A stretch of DNA of 64,000 nucleotides from Streptomyces sp. MUM 203J (GCF_022414595.1 NZ_JADWYO010000005.1:1-64000); one strand, 5' to 3'; positions 1 to 8,628 are shown, numbered from the stretch's first letter. The notes: generated by a model not told the origin, from the sequence alone. Numbers and translations are program-made.

Positions 1-109
1 CGAGCGTCTACGTGATCTACTCACCACCTGAAACCAAGTGGTGTTGCGACGACCCCTGGAACCCAAGCAGGGGACGCCGGGGCCCTCAGAGCGCAGCGGG
101 TGCTCCGCG

Positions 110-283
110 TCAGACGGCGGTGGGGGAGACCTCCACGCCATGCTCGACGGCCAGGCGTCGGAGGTCCTCCAGCTCGGCCTCCTCGACATCGGCCAGGAAG
201 TCGTCTCCCGATTCGCGAGCGCGCCTCAGGTCACTCTCCGTGGCCCTTATGCGCTGCAGCAGTCCTGCGGTGAAAGCGTCCAT
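110..283 (-). CDS. Small conserved hypothetical protein
   Basis: A 57-residue, highly charged, probably helical protein, rich in Glu, Asp and Arg, with a Leu/Glu-rich centre (DVEEAELEDLRRLA). I do not recognise a family. The ATG at 283 is preferred over the in-frame ATG at 301 because a GAGGGGG ribosome binding site lies just upstream of 283 and none precedes 301. It is transcribed away from cutR. No transmembrane segment or metal-binding motif is visible. Short charged proteins of this kind are common in Streptomyces and usually uncharacterised. Confidence 0.55.
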   Translation of the reverse strand: MDAFTAGLLQRIRATESDLRRARESGDDFLADVEEAELEDLRRLAVEHGVEVSPTAV

Positions 284-646
284 GGTGCGCCCCCTCGTCA
301 TGGGTCAGCGGCACGGGGGTGTGCCGAGGGTGGGTCCGATCACGCACAGCGCCTGACGCTTCTCCGCACAACGCCTGACGGACTCCGGGGACAGAGCGGC
401 CCGTGGCGTGCCACACACAGGGCGTGATCTCGGGTGTGCAGTCGTCCTCCCCCGCACCACCCTCAGAGAAACCTCAGAAGACCGGGTGTGTCGGGATCCC
501 GGGGGTCGCCCCGCGGCCCCACGAGTCGCCCGCGGGCCGCCTTACAGCGGGTTTACTGGCATTGGGGGCAGGATGGGCGCCGCACCGCCGATCCTGTCGG
601 TGTCGAAGATCTGCCCGTATCCGGGCTCGGAGGAAGGAACAGCGCC
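284..646. promoter_or_regulatory. Divergent control region upstream of cutR with a direct repeat
   Basis: No convincing gene lies in this 363-bp interval between the small minus-strand gene and cutR. It contains a 16-bp direct repeat, CGCACAGCGCCTGACG at 343-358 and CGCACAACGCCTGACG at 365-380, identical at 15 of 16 positions. The copies start 22 bp apart, about two helical turns, so both would face the same side of the DNA. This is a plausible binding site for a dimeric regulator such as a phosphorylated response regulator; autoregulation by CutR is an inference. Confidence 0.35.
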
Positions 647-1300
647 GTGCGCGTACTCGTCGTCGAGGACGAGCAACTGCTCGCCGATGCGGTGGCGACC
701 GGACTGCGCCGGGAGGCCATGGCCGTCGACGTCGTGTACGACGGGGCCGCCGCCCTGGAGCGCATCGGCGTCAACGACTACGACGTGGTCGTCCTGGACC
801 GTGACCTGCCGCTCGTCCACGGTGACGACGTGTGCCGCCGGATCGTCGAGCTGGGCATGGCCACCCGTGTGCTGATGCTCACCGCGTCCGGCGACGTCAG
901 CGACCGCGTGGAGGGCCTGGAGCTGGGCGCCGACGACTACTTGCCCAAGCCGTTCGCGTTCAGCGAGCTGATCGCGCGCGTGCGGGCCCTGGGGCGGCGT
1001 ACGACGACGGCGCTTCCCCCCGTCCTGGAGCGCGCGGGCATCAGGCTCGACCCGAACCGGCGCGAGGTGTTCCGCGACGGCAGGGAGGTGCAGCTGGCGC
1101 CGAAGGAGTTCGCCGTGCTGGAGGTGCTCATGCGCAGCGAGGGCGCTGTGGTCTCCGCCGAGCAGCTCCTGGAGAAGGCGTGGGACGAGAACACCGATCC
1201 GTTCACCAACGTCGTCCGCGTCACGGTGATGACGCTGCGCCGCAAGCTCGGAGAGCCCCCGGTGATCGTCACCGTGCCCGGCTCCGGCTACCGGATCTGA
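647..1300 (+). CDS. cutR: CutR-type response regulator (OmpR/PhoB family)
   Basis: A 217-residue two-component response regulator. The receiver domain fills roughly residues 1-115, with the acidic pocket at VVEDE and the phosphoacceptor Asp51 in VVVLDRDLP; the KPF switch lysine follows ADDYLP. A winged-helix DNA-binding domain occupies about 125-217 (APKEFAVLEVLM, VRVTVMTLRRKLG). The GTG at 647 is chosen because the family starts VRVLVVEDEQ and AGGAAGGA lies upstream; the longer open frame before it is not protein-like. It is followed after 4 bp by its sensor kinase, so the two are translationally close. The sequence closely matches Streptomyces CutR as I recall it. CutRS has been linked to secretion and extracellular protein quality control. 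Confidence 0.9.
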   Translation: MRVLVVEDEQLLADAVATGLRREAMAVDVVYDGAAALERIGVNDYDVVVLDRDLPLVHGDDVCRRIVELGMATRVLMLTASGDVSDRVEGLELGADDYLPKPFAFSELIARVRALGRRTTTALPPVLERAGIRLDPNRREVFRDGREVQLAPKEFAVLEVLMRSEGAVVSAEQLLEKAWDENTDPFTNVVRVTVMTLRRKLGEPPVIVTVPGSGYRI

Positions 1301-1304
1301 TCCC

Positions 1305-2537
1305 GTGGCGGGCAACTCCGCGCCGCGTCCGGCGCCCCCGAAACCGACCTGGGACCCCCGGATCCCGGCCCGGCCCCTGCTGCGGCCCACGATCCGGATA
1401 CGGCTCACCCTGCTGTACGGCGGCATGTTCCTGATCGCCGGCATCCTGCTGCTGACGATCATCTATCTGCTGACCGCGCAGGCCCTGAGCAGCGCAGGCC
1501 TGCCCTTCCGGGTCATCAGCGGCGTCGTCCAGGGCACGACTCCCTGGTGTTCGCTCCCTCCGGACGGCTCCACCGGCGAGCAGCTCCACGAGGCCGTCTC
1601 GGCCTGCCTCCAGAAGCAGCGCAACCTGGCTCTGGAGGATCTGCTGCGGCGCTCGCTCTTCGCGCTGCTCGGTCTCAGCATCATCGCCTTCGCCTTCGGC
1701 TTCGCCATGGCCGGGCGTGTGCTGTCGCCTCTCGGACGGATCACCCGTACCGCTCGCCAGGTGGCCGGCTCCGACCTGAGCCGCCGTATCGAGCTGGACG
1801 GGCCGGACGACGAGCTGAAGGAGCTGGCGGACACCTTCGACGACATGCTGGAGCGGCTGGAGCGGGCCTTCACCGCCCAGCAGCGGTTCGTCGCCAACGC
1901 CTCGCACGAGCTGCGCACCCCGCTGGCGATCAACCGCACTCTCCTGGAGGTGCACCTCTCCGACCCGGACGCCCCCGTCGAGCTGCGCGAGCTGGGCAAG
2001 ACGCTGCTCGCCACCAACGAGCGCAGCGAGCAGCTGGTGGAGGGCCTGCTGCTGCTCGCCCGCAGTGACAACCAGATCATCGAGCGCAAGCCCGTGGACC
2101 TCGCGGAGGTGGCCTCCCGTGCCATCGACCAGGTACGGGCCGAGGCCGAGGACAAGGGTGTGGAGCTGCGCGTGCGGACCGAGCCGACCGTGGTCCAGGG
2201 CAACGGCGTCCTGCTGGAGCGGATCGCCCTGAACCTGGCGCAGAACGCCGTCCGCTACAACGTCCAGGAGGGCGGGTGGACGGAGGTCACCACGGGCGTG
2301 GAGCACGGCCAGGCGGTGCTGGTGGTGGCGAACACGGGGCCGGTCGTTCCCGCCTACGAGATCGACAACCTCTTCGAGCCCTTCCGGCGGCTGCGACAGG
2401 AGCGCACCGGCAGCGACAAGGGCGTGGGCCTCGGGCTGTCCATCGCACGGTCGGTCGCGCGGGCTCACGGAGGCCACATCAGCGCGGAGCCGCGCGCGGG
2501 TGGCGGCCTTGTGATGCGCGTCACGCTGCCCCGGTGA
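1305..2537 (+). CDS. cutS: CutS-type sensor histidine kinase
   Basis: A 410-residue membrane sensor kinase. Transmembrane helices lie at about residues 35-59 and 117-139, enclosing a short extracytoplasmic sensor of about 55 residues. A HAMP segment follows, then the H-box with the phosphorylated His in ASHELRTPLA, the N-box (LNLAQNAVRYN) and a G-box (GVGLGLSIA). The sensor loop contains exactly two cysteines, Cys82 (PWCSLP) and Cys101 (SACLQ), in the place where CutS homologues carry a conserved pair thought to form a disulfide that reports extracellular folding stress. Start is GTG 1305, 4 bp after cutR. The partner assignment rests on adjacency. Confidence 0.9.
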   Translation: MAGNSAPRPAPPKPTWDPRIPARPLLRPTIRIRLTLLYGGMFLIAGILLLTIIYLLTAQALSSAGLPFRVISGVVQGTTPWCSLPPDGSTGEQLHEAVSACLQKQRNLALEDLLRRSLFALLGLSIIAFAFGFAMAGRVLSPLGRITRTARQVAGSDLSRRIELDGPDDELKELADTFDDMLERLERAFTAQQRFVANASHELRTPLAINRTLLEVHLSDPDAPVELRELGKTLLATNERSEQLVEGLLLLARSDNQIIERKPVDLAEVASRAIDQVRAEAEDKGVELRVRTEPTVVQGNGVLLERIALNLAQNAVRYNVQEGGWTEVTTGVEHGQAVLVVANTGPVVPAYEIDNLFEPFRRLRQERTGSDKGVGLGLSIARSVARAHGGHISAEPRAGGGLVMRVTLPR

Positions 2538-2929
2538 CACCGGCTCGGAGGGTACGGCTGTTCGCTGTACGCGGAATTTTTCCGCGGCGCTGACCCTGGT
2601 TCCCTGTGTGATCGCTCACAGCGACTTACTTCCGGTCACTTACCATGGGTGATCGAGTTTCGACCAGGAAAACTGGGAAAAGTCCGAGTTTTTGCGGGTC
2701 GAGATAACGGGAAGTACACGGGGTGGTGCCTGTGAAGCGCGCGATCTCGACCGTGTACGGTCCCGTTCGCCACCCAAACCGGATCACTCGTGAGGGGCCC
2801 GGTTGGGTGTCGATTGAGTAACAGACCTTGATGTGAGGCAAAATCTCCGCCTCAGGTCGGGCACAAGTCCGGCCTCTCACGCGTTACGTGCGCTGGAGAC
2901 ACCGCAAACACCCAGAGGGGGAGAGTGAC
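2538..2929. promoter_or_regulatory. Intergenic region with an interrupted palindrome
   Basis: This 392-bp gap between cutS and the DUF4193 gene contains no credible gene. At 2604-2621 lies the inverted repeat CTGTGTGATCGCTCACAG. Its inner part TGTGA-N4-TCACA resembles a CRP half-site pair, but with a 4-bp rather than the usual 6-bp spacer. The region is less GC-rich than its surroundings, as expected of a promoter. A strong ribosome binding site (AGAGGGGGAGAG) lies at its downstream end, just before the ATG at 2930. Confidence 0.35.
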
Positions 2930-3226
2930 ATGGCTACGGACTACGACACCCCACGCAAGACCGATGACGACGTCGACCAGGACAGTCTCGAAGAACTCAA
3001 GGCCCGGCGGAACGACAAGTCGACCTCCGCGGTCGACGTCGACGAGTTCGAGGCCGCAGAGGGTCTGGAGCTGCCTGGCGCCGACCTCTCCAACGAGGAG
3101 CTGGCGGTCCGGGTCCTCCCGAAGCAGGCCGACGAGTTCACCTGCATGAGCTGCTTCCTGGTGCACCACCGCAGCCAGCTCGCCCGGGAGAAGAACGGCC
3201 AGCCGATCTGCCGGGACTGCGACTGA
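2930..3226 (+). CDS. DUF4193 family zinc-ribbon protein
   Basis: A 98-residue actinobacterial protein of the DUF4193 family. The N-terminal half is acidic and probably disordered (KTDDDVDQDSLEELKARR). The C-terminal half carries CMSC (about residues 75-78) and CRDC near the C-terminus, a four-cysteine zinc ribbon; the ending C-R-D-C-D is typical of the family. The ATG at 2930 is supported by AGAGGGGGAG 5-8 bases upstream. Function is unknown; the small zinc ribbon suggests RNA, DNA or protein binding. The next gene begins 12 bp after the stop, so co-transcription is likely. Confidence 0.85.
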   Translation: MATDYDTPRKTDDDVDQDSLEELKARRNDKSTSAVDVDEFEAAEGLELPGADLSNEELAVRVLPKQADEFTCMSCFLVHHRSQLAREKNGQPICRDCD

Positions 3227-3238
3227 GGCCGGTCGGCC

Positions 3239-4816
3239 GTGGCAGGTGACACCCCGCACCGGAAACGGCGCTTCCGGCTCCCCGCTAGGCCGGAGGCACC
3301 TCACCAGGGCGGTACGGGCCCGGCACAGGGCGCCCACGAGGCGCCCGCCGAGCACTCCGCAGCCCTGCCCTCCCCTGAAGCGCGTGACCCCGAGCGAGGC
3401 CGACCGGCCTCGCTCGCGTCAGATCGGGCCCCTTCCCCGGACCCGGCCGACGCCGCCACCGGACGCCCGAGCCGGCGGCCCGCGCGCCGCCACCGGGGCC
3501 GAGAGACGGATTCCGAGCCGGCCGGAACCCCTGACGGGCAGACCGGGACGCCTCCACGCCGCCACGGCGGTGAGCAGACCGGCATCGGCAGCTCCACCCC
3601 CGAGTCCGGTCGCTTCCGCGACGGCGAGGACGCCCGAGACGCGAACGGAGCCGGACCCGTCGGGCGGACCGCCAGGCCCGCGAGGCGGCGCGGAGCCGAC
3701 GAGGACCGCCAGATCGAGCGCGCCGCCCCCGAAACCACCGAGGCCCCCGAGCAGGGGGCTGATCAGGCTGCCGGACGCGACGAGCGTCGACACCGCGCGG
3801 GGGACGAAGCCCCCTTCGGGCACCCCGCTCCGGAGAGCACCGGCCGCACCCATGAGACGGCTGACGGGCCCGAGCCACCCGACGGGAGCGCCGCGCACCG
3901 CCCCGGCGGCGGGGACGGGCCGGATGATCCTTCCACCGCTGGGGTCGCCCCTGCTCGCGACCAGGGCGGGCACCGCACCCGCGAAGCCCCTGGCGGGCCC
4001 GGGGGAGAGACCGGCCGTGCCCCGCGTGACGCCGTCGGCCGGCCCGGTGGCCGCGGCCGCCTGTCACGGCGGGCCCGGAGCCGTACGAGTGGGGCGAATG
4101 CCGTTCGGGCCGCACGTGCGCGTGTGCGCGCGGTGGAGGCGGTCCGCCGGAGCGTGCGGAAGAGCGGCCGGGGCGCGCGGGTGGGGGTCGGCTATCTGGC
4201 CGACAGGATCATGGAGAACGCCCCGCGCATCCCGGTGCGGGACCTGGCCACCCTCCGCCGCCAGTTCCCCGGCCTCGGCCCGGAGGAGCTCGCGGACAAA
4301 CTGATCGCGGGCGCGGCCGGCGCCACCGCGACCGTGGGCGCCGGTGTCGGCGCTGCCGCCATGCTGCCCGTACCGCCCGCGATCCCCGCCGAACTGGCCG
4401 CGGAGATCACCGGCGTCGCCGCGATCGAACTCAAGCTCATCGCGGAACTCCACGAGGTCTACGGACTGCGCCCGCCCGGTACGCTGCGGCAGCGCGCGAT
4501 GGCGTGTCTGACCTCCTGGACGGAGGAGCGCGGCATCGACGTCACCAAGCCCACCAGCGTGACCGGGGCCTTCGGCGGCAGGATGAGGCGCGAGCTGCAC
4601 CAGCAGATCATGAAGCGAACAGTTCGGAACCTGCCGAGCCTGACGCCGTTCCTGATGGGAGCGGCGGTCGGAGCGGTCATGAACCGGCGGGACACCCGTC
4701 GGCTGGCCGAACGCATCCGGAGCGATCTGCGGGCCCGGCGGGTGCCGTGGGACGCACTGCCGCCACTGCCGCCGCTGGAGCAGCCCGCGCGTCCGCTGGA
4801 GTCGCTGGGCCCGTAG
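3239..4816 (+). CDS. Conserved hypothetical protein with long disordered N-terminus
   Basis: A 525-residue reading frame in two very different parts. Residues 1 to about 285 are low complexity (Arg, Pro, Gly, Asp, Glu) with no predicted fold. From about residue 290 the sequence becomes normal globular protein, with an amphipathic Arg-rich helix, a Gly/Ala-rich hydrophobic segment around 360-390 (GATATVGAGVGAAA, which could touch membrane) and a second hydrophobic stretch (FLMGAAVGAVM) near 480. The C-terminal part recalls EcsC-like proteins, but only weakly. Start GTG 3239 has a poor ribosome binding site, so the true start may be an internal GTG near 4118-4130, which would give a protein of about 230 residues. 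Function unknown. Confidence 0.55.
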   Translation: MAGDTPHRKRRFRLPARPEAPHQGGTGPAQGAHEAPAEHSAALPSPEARDPERGRPASLASDRAPSPDPADAATGRPSRRPARRHRGRETDSEPAGTPDGQTGTPPRRHGGEQTGIGSSTPESGRFRDGEDARDANGAGPVGRTARPARRRGADEDRQIERAAPETTEAPEQGADQAAGRDERRHRAGDEAPFGHPAPESTGRTHETADGPEPPDGSAAHRPGGGDGPDDPSTAGVAPARDQGGHRTREAPGGPGGETGRAPRDAVGRPGGRGRLSRRARSRTSGANAVRAARARVRAVEAVRRSVRKSGRGARVGVGYLADRIMENAPRIPVRDLATLRRQFPGLGPEELADKLIAGAAGATATVGAGVGAAAMLPVPPAIPAELAAEITGVAAIELKLIAELHEVYGLRPPGTLRQRAMACLTSWTEERGIDVTKPTSVTGAFGGRMRRELHQQIMKRTVRNLPSLTPFLMGAAVGAVMNRRDTRRLAERIRSDLRARRVPWDALPPLPPLEQPARPLESLGP

Positions 4817-5328
4817 TGCTCGGGTTCCTCCGGCGGTCTCCCCTCCGCCCCCGGCGTTCGAGGAGGAGCACCGTTCGAGCACGGCAGCGGGGAGCCCGGA
4901 GGCAGCCCCCGGTGTCCGCGAGGGGCGGGGGAGAGCGCCGGACAGGAGCCCGGGCCGTGTCCGGCGTACCGGCCGCAGGGCCCGGCACCCCGCACCGCCG
5001 GGCCTCTGCCGCGCTCGGGGCGGCCCGGGAGCGCCGGATGCGCCGTCGCCGCGGAGGCCGATGCTCCGGCCGACGCCCATCTCCGCCGCACACCCGCAGG
5101 CACCGGATCCGCTCACCGGCGGTCGGAGCGCACCCGGCCCGGAGCCGGCATGAGCGGCCGGAACGGACACGGTCGACCAGCAGCCGTCCGCCGTGAACGG
5201 TCAGCCGGGCGTTATGGGGGGGACACGAAGACCTCCCTGCGGTGCAGTCCCAGACAGCTCCACCACACCGGAGGTCGTCGCCGTGATCAAGCACCAGCGA
5301 GTGTCGGCAACGCTCGTGATCAATACAC
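4817..5328. other. Intergenic region without a supported gene
   Basis: This 512-bp interval lies between a plus-strand gene and the 3' end of the minus-strand DUF3093 gene, so the flanking genes converge. Several short frames are open but have unnatural composition (Arg/Pro/Gly runs) and no ribosome binding sites. I see no tRNA, repeat array or strong terminator hairpin here. Confidence 0.4.
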
Positions 5329-5826
5329 CTAGGCGGCGTCCCCGAGCCCCCGCAGCGCCGCCGCCAGGGCCTCCGGGTCGCGGGTTGACACGTACACGTA
5401 TGGTGTCGGGTCGTCCGGGTCCGTGACCGGGACCCGCACCGCCGTCGGGACGTAGCTGCGCATCAGCATGTACGCCCGCGGGTCCGCCTTGTGCGTCCGC
5501 CAGGCGCGGGCCTCCTCCGCGTCCAGCGCCTCGGGCTCGCCCAGCGCCGCCGCCGGGATCCGCGCGTCACCCGCGACCAGTGATCCCGCCACCACCCGCA
5601 CGCGCGCGGAGCCGTACGAACTCACCCCGGCCGCCGCGAGCGCACCCGTCACGATCACCGCCGCCAGCATCGGCACCGGGCCGAGCGGGAGCGCCACCAG
5701 CCCGCCGGAGACGCCCAGCAGCGCGGCGATCACCCACCACGCGCGCGGAGCGGTGAGCCGCTCGTCGTACGAGGCGGAGGACGGCGCGGAGGACGCCGGG
5801 GCCGGGGCACGGTCGGAAGGCTGCAT
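5329..5826 (-). CDS. DUF3093 family membrane protein
   Basis: A 165-residue protein of the actinobacterial DUF3093 family. After a short Pro/Ser/Ala-rich cytoplasmic tail come two closely spaced hydrophobic helices at about residues 28-70 (WWVIAALLGVSGGLVALPLG and VPMLAAVIVTGALAAAGV). A soluble C-terminal domain follows (YMLMRSYVPTAVRVPVTDPDDPTPYVYVSTRDPEALAAAL), the conserved part of the family. ATG 5826 is chosen; the open frame extends upstream but into non-protein-like sequence. It is divergent from the thioesterase gene with 53 bp between them. In actinobacteria this gene is typically next to dut, as here. Function unknown. Confidence 0.8.
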   Translation of the reverse strand: MQPSDRAPAPASSAPSSASYDERLTAPRAWWVIAALLGVSGGLVALPLGPVPMLAAVIVTGALAAAGVSSYGSARVRVVAGSLVAGDARIPAAALGEPEALDAEEARAWRTHKADPRAYMLMRSYVPTAVRVPVTDPDDPTPYVYVSTRDPEALAAALRGLGDAA

Positions 5827-5879
5827 GGATCCAAGCTTGGCACGGTGCGCCCAAGTCCCCTCCGCGCGGGTAAGGTCTG

Positions 5880-6461
5880 GTGGCTGTGAGCACCTCACTG
5901 ACGCCTCCCGACGACGCCGCACCGCCGGTACGGCACCCCGACGCGCCCGCACCGGGCGAGCTGCTCGGGTCCCACTACGCCCACTGCTTCGGCTGTGGCG
6001 GCGCCCAGCCGCACGGTCTCCACCTGGAGGCCCGGGCGGGCGAGGGCGTCACCGTCACCGCCGAGTTCACCGTCACGCCCGATCATCAGGGCGCTCCCGG
6101 CCTCGCCCACGGCGGCGTCCTCGCCACGGCACTCGACGAGACCCTGGGCTCGCTGAACTGGCTGCTGCGGGTCATCGCGGTGACCGGCAGGCTGGAGACC
6201 GACTTCGCGCGTCCCGTGCCGGTGGGTTCCGTGCTCCACCTGGAGGCCGCGGTCACCGCCGTGGACGGCCGCAAGATCTACTCCACGGCCACCGGCCGGA
6301 TCGGCGGCCCCGACGGGCCGGTCGCCGTCCGCGCCGACGCACTCTTCATCGAGGTCAAGATCGACCACTTCATCGACAACGGGCGCCCGGAGGAGATCCA
6401 GGCAGCCATGGCCGACCCCGACCAGGTCCGGCGCACCCGCGCCTTCGAGGTGAATCCCTGA
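5880..6461 (+). CDS. PaaI-type hotdog-fold thioesterase
   Basis: A 193-residue single hotdog-domain protein likely to hydrolyse acyl-CoA or similar thioesters. The family signature HGGVLATALDETLG lies at about residues 77-90, where the Asp/Glu on the central helix is the usual catalytic region; CFGCG near residue 37 is common in actinobacterial members. Start is GTG 5880, with another possible GTG at 5886; a TAAGGT -10-like hexamer at 5871-5876 suggests a very short leader. Its stop overlaps the dut start (TGATG at 6459-6463), so the two are translationally coupled. Substrate cannot be read from the sequence. Confidence 0.8.
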   Translation: MAVSTSLTPPDDAAPPVRHPDAPAPGELLGSHYAHCFGCGGAQPHGLHLEARAGEGVTVTAEFTVTPDHQGAPGLAHGGVLATALDETLGSLNWLLRVIAVTGRLETDFARPVPVGSVLHLEAAVTAVDGRKIYSTATGRIGGPDGPVAVRADALFIEVKIDHFIDNGRPEEIQAAMADPDQVRRTRAFEVNP

Positions 6462-6985
6462 TGTCCCTGACTCCCCGCAGCCCCGTCGACGTGCTGATCC
6501 GCCGCCTGGATCCGGAGACGCCGCTTCCCGGCTACGCCCATCCCGGCGACGCGGGGGCCGACCTCGTCACGACCGAGGCGGCCGAGCTCGCACCGGGAGA
6601 ACGCGCCATTCTTCCCACCGGAGTGTCGATCGCCCTCCCGGACGGGTACGCGGCCTTCGTACATCCGCGCTCCGGACTGGCCGCCCGCTGCGGGGTCGCC
6701 CTGGTGAATGCCCCGGGGACGGTCGATGCCGGGTACCGTGGAGAGATCAAGGTGATCGTGGTCAACCTGGACCCACGCGAGAGCGTACGGTTCGAGCGGT
6801 TCGACCGGATCGCCCAGCTGGTCGTCCAGAAGGTCGAGAAGGTCCGCTTCCACGAGGTCGCGGAGCTTCCCGGCTCGGCACGGGCCGAGGGGGGCTTCGG
6901 GTCCACTGGTGGCCACGCCGCCGCGGACGACCGGCCGGGTGGGAACCAATACGCTGCGGTCGTATCCGACCGGGAAGGACAGTGA
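6461..6985 (+). CDS. dut: dUTP diphosphatase (trimeric dUTPase)
   Basis: A 174-residue dUTPase, converting dUTP to dUMP and pyrophosphate so that uracil is kept out of DNA and dUMP is supplied for dTMP synthesis. The five trimeric-dUTPase motifs are visible: GDAGADL (about 27-33), HPRSGLAARCG (about 68-78), NAPGTVDAGYRGEI (about 85-98), the FDRIAQLV segment (about 117-124) and the C-terminal P-loop-like AEGGFGSTGG (about 145-154) that closes over the active site. The tail after it is longer than usual. ATG 6461 overlaps the upstream stop; the DUF3710 gene starts one base after the stop, so the three genes form an operon. Confidence 0.95.
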   Translation: MSLTPRSPVDVLIRRLDPETPLPGYAHPGDAGADLVTTEAAELAPGERAILPTGVSIALPDGYAAFVHPRSGLAARCGVALVNAPGTVDAGYRGEIKVIVVNLDPRESVRFERFDRIAQLVVQKVEKVRFHEVAELPGSARAEGGFGSTGGHAAADDRPGGNQYAAVVSDREGQ

Positions 6986-6986
6986 C

Positions 6987-7769
6987 GTGTTCGGACGTCG
7001 CAAGAAGAGCAGTGCCGCGGACACCGCGGCGAGCGAGGCCGAGCAGGTCGTCGACGCGGTCGACACCGAGGACGAGGAGGCGGCTGAGGACGACGCCGCG
7101 CCGCGCCGGGTGAACCTGCCGCCGGCGCCCCGCCCCGACGGCCCCTGGGACGTCTCCGAGGTCGCCAAGCCCGGCGAGGGCCGGGTCGACCTGGGCGGCG
7201 TGTTCGTGCCCGGCGTCGAGGGCATGGAGCTGCGTGTCGAGGTCGCCGGTGACGCGATCGTCGCCGCCACCGTGGTGCTCAGCGACAGCGCGATCCAGCT
7301 CCAGGCGTTCGCAGCCCCCAAGAACGAGGGCATCTGGGGCGAGGTCCGTGACGAGATCGCCTCCGGCATCACCCAGCAGGGCGGTGTCATCGACGAGGTC
7401 GAGGGCCCCCTGGGCTGGGAGCTGAGGGCTCAGGTCCCGGTCCAGCTGCCCGACGGAACGGGCGGTGTGCAGTTGGTGCGCTTCGTCGGTGTGGACGGCC
7501 CGCGCTGGTTCCTGCGGGGTGTGATCTCCGGCCAGGGCGCAGTGCAGCCGCAGGCGGCGGGCCTGCTGGAGCAGATCTTCCGCGACACGGTCGTGGTCCG
7601 CGGCGACGGCCCGATGGCCCCCCGGGACCCGCTCGTCCTGAAGCTGCCGAACGACGCCCAGATGGTGCCCGAGGGCATCCAGCCGGACGGGCAGGGCGGC
7701 GGCGCCTCCCGTTTCTCCGGCGACATGGGCCAGCTTCAGCGGGGCCCGGAGATCACCGAGGTCCGCTGA
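6987..7769 (+). CDS. DUF3710 family protein
   Basis: A 260-residue soluble protein of the actinobacterial DUF3710 family. The first 50 residues are acidic and low complexity after a basic start (VFGRRKKSS); the conserved domain runs from about residue 60 to 235 with family-typical segments (GPWDVSEV, RVDLGGVFVPGVEGMELRVE, GPRWFLRGVISGQG). GTG 6987 follows the dut stop by one base, indicating coupling; the GGGAAGGACAGTGAC stretch just before it can serve as ribosome binding site. A strong hairpin follows the gene. Function unknown; conserved linkage to dut is a family feature. Confidence 0.85.
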   Translation: MFGRRKKSSAADTAASEAEQVVDAVDTEDEEAAEDDAAPRRVNLPPAPRPDGPWDVSEVAKPGEGRVDLGGVFVPGVEGMELRVEVAGDAIVAATVVLSDSAIQLQAFAAPKNEGIWGEVRDEIASGITQQGGVIDEVEGPLGWELRAQVPVQLPDGTGGVQLVRFVGVDGPRWFLRGVISGQGAVQPQAAGLLEQIFRDTVVVRGDGPMAPRDPLVLKLPNDAQMVPEGIQPDGQGGGASRFSGDMGQLQRGPEITEVR

Positions 7770-7787
7770 GCCCCCGGCACCGGGCGG

Positions 7788-7813
7788 ACACCCGGGGCGC
7801 CTGCCCCGGGTGT
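7788..7813 (+). terminator. Stem-loop terminator after the dut-DUF3710 operon
   Basis: A perfect 11-bp stem, ACACCCGGGGC paired with GCCCCGGGTGT, encloses a 4-base loop, 19 bp after the DUF3710 stop. There is no clear U-run, which is usual for Streptomyces terminators. It separates the dut operon from the following response regulator gene. Confidence 0.7.
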
Positions 7814-7938
7814 CAGAATCCTGTCAAAACGGCCACGGGACCCGCACCTCTGTCCGATACGGCCGGATCTCCGGCCGTAAGGTCGACGCAGCGCGACCAG
7901 CGGCGCGCGCAAGGTACCGACAGAAAGCAGGCCGGCCC

Positions 7939-8628
7939 ATGACGCGGGTGCTCGTGGTCGATGACGAACCGCAGATCGTACGCGCCCTCGTGATCAACCT
8001 GAAGGCTCGCAGATACGAGGTCGACGCCGCACCCGACGGGGCGACCGCGCTCGACATGGCCGTCAACCGTCATCCCGACGTGGTCATCCTCGACCTGGGC
8101 CTGCCCGACATGGACGGCGTGGACGTCATCCGGGGCCTGCGCGGCTGGACCCGTATCCCCATCCTGGTGCTCTCCGCCCGGCACACCTCCGACGAGAAGG
8201 TCGAGGCGCTGGACGCGGGCGCCGACGACTACGTCACCAAGCCGTTCGGCATGGACGAGCTGCTGGCCCGCCTGAGGGCCGCCGTCCGCCGGGCCGAACC
8301 GGTCGGCGGGTCCACAGAGGACGAGCTGGTCGTCGTCGACACGGAGGCGTTCACCGTCGACCTCGCGGCGAAGAAGGTCCACCGGGACGGCAAGGACGTC
8401 CGGCTCACTCCCACCGAGTGGCACCTGCTGGAGGTCCTCGTCCGCAACTGCGGCCGACTGGTGAGCCAGAAGCAGCTGCTCCAGGAGGTCTGGGGCCCGT
8501 CCTACGGCACGGAGACCAACTACCTCCGTGTGTACATGGCCCAGCTCCGCCGCAAGCTGGAGAACGACCCGGCACACCCGAAGCACTTCGTCACGGAGCC
8601 GGGGATGGGCTACCGCTTCGAGCGGTGA
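7939..8628 (+). CDS. kdpE: KdpE-type orphan response regulator
   Basis: A 229-residue OmpR/PhoB-family response regulator. The receiver domain has the acidic pair in VVDDE (residues 6-10), phosphoacceptor Asp52 (VVILDLGLPDMDG) and the KPFG switch. A winged-helix domain follows at about residues 130-228 (TPTEWHLLEVLVRN, NYLRVYMAQLRRKLE). The latter pattern and the ending FVTEPGMGYRFER are typical of KdpE, which controls the high-affinity Kdp potassium ATPase. No kdpD or kdpFABC lies in the window, so the partner kinase must be elsewhere. Two TrkA potassium-transport regulators are encoded 2 kb downstream, which fits a potassium theme. ATG 7939 fits the family start MTRVLVVDDE. Confidence 0.75.
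   Translation: MTRVLVVDDEPQIVRALVINLKARRYEVDAAPDGATALDMAVNRHPDVVILDLGLPDMDGVDVIRGLRGWTRIPILVLSARHTSDEKVEALDAGADDYVTKPFGMDELLARLRAAVRRAEPVGGSTEDELVVVDTEAFTVDLAAKKVHRDGKDVRLTPTEWHLLEVLVRNCGRLVSQKQLLQEVWGPSYGTETNYLRVYMAQLRRKLENDPAHPKHFVTEPGMGYRFER

Noticed and set aside
3419..3973. Minus-strand frame of 184 codons opposite the N-terminal half of the 3239-4816 gene
   Set aside because: Gly/Pro/Ala-rich low complexity without a ribosome binding site. It adds to doubt about the plus-strand N-terminus but is not itself convincing.
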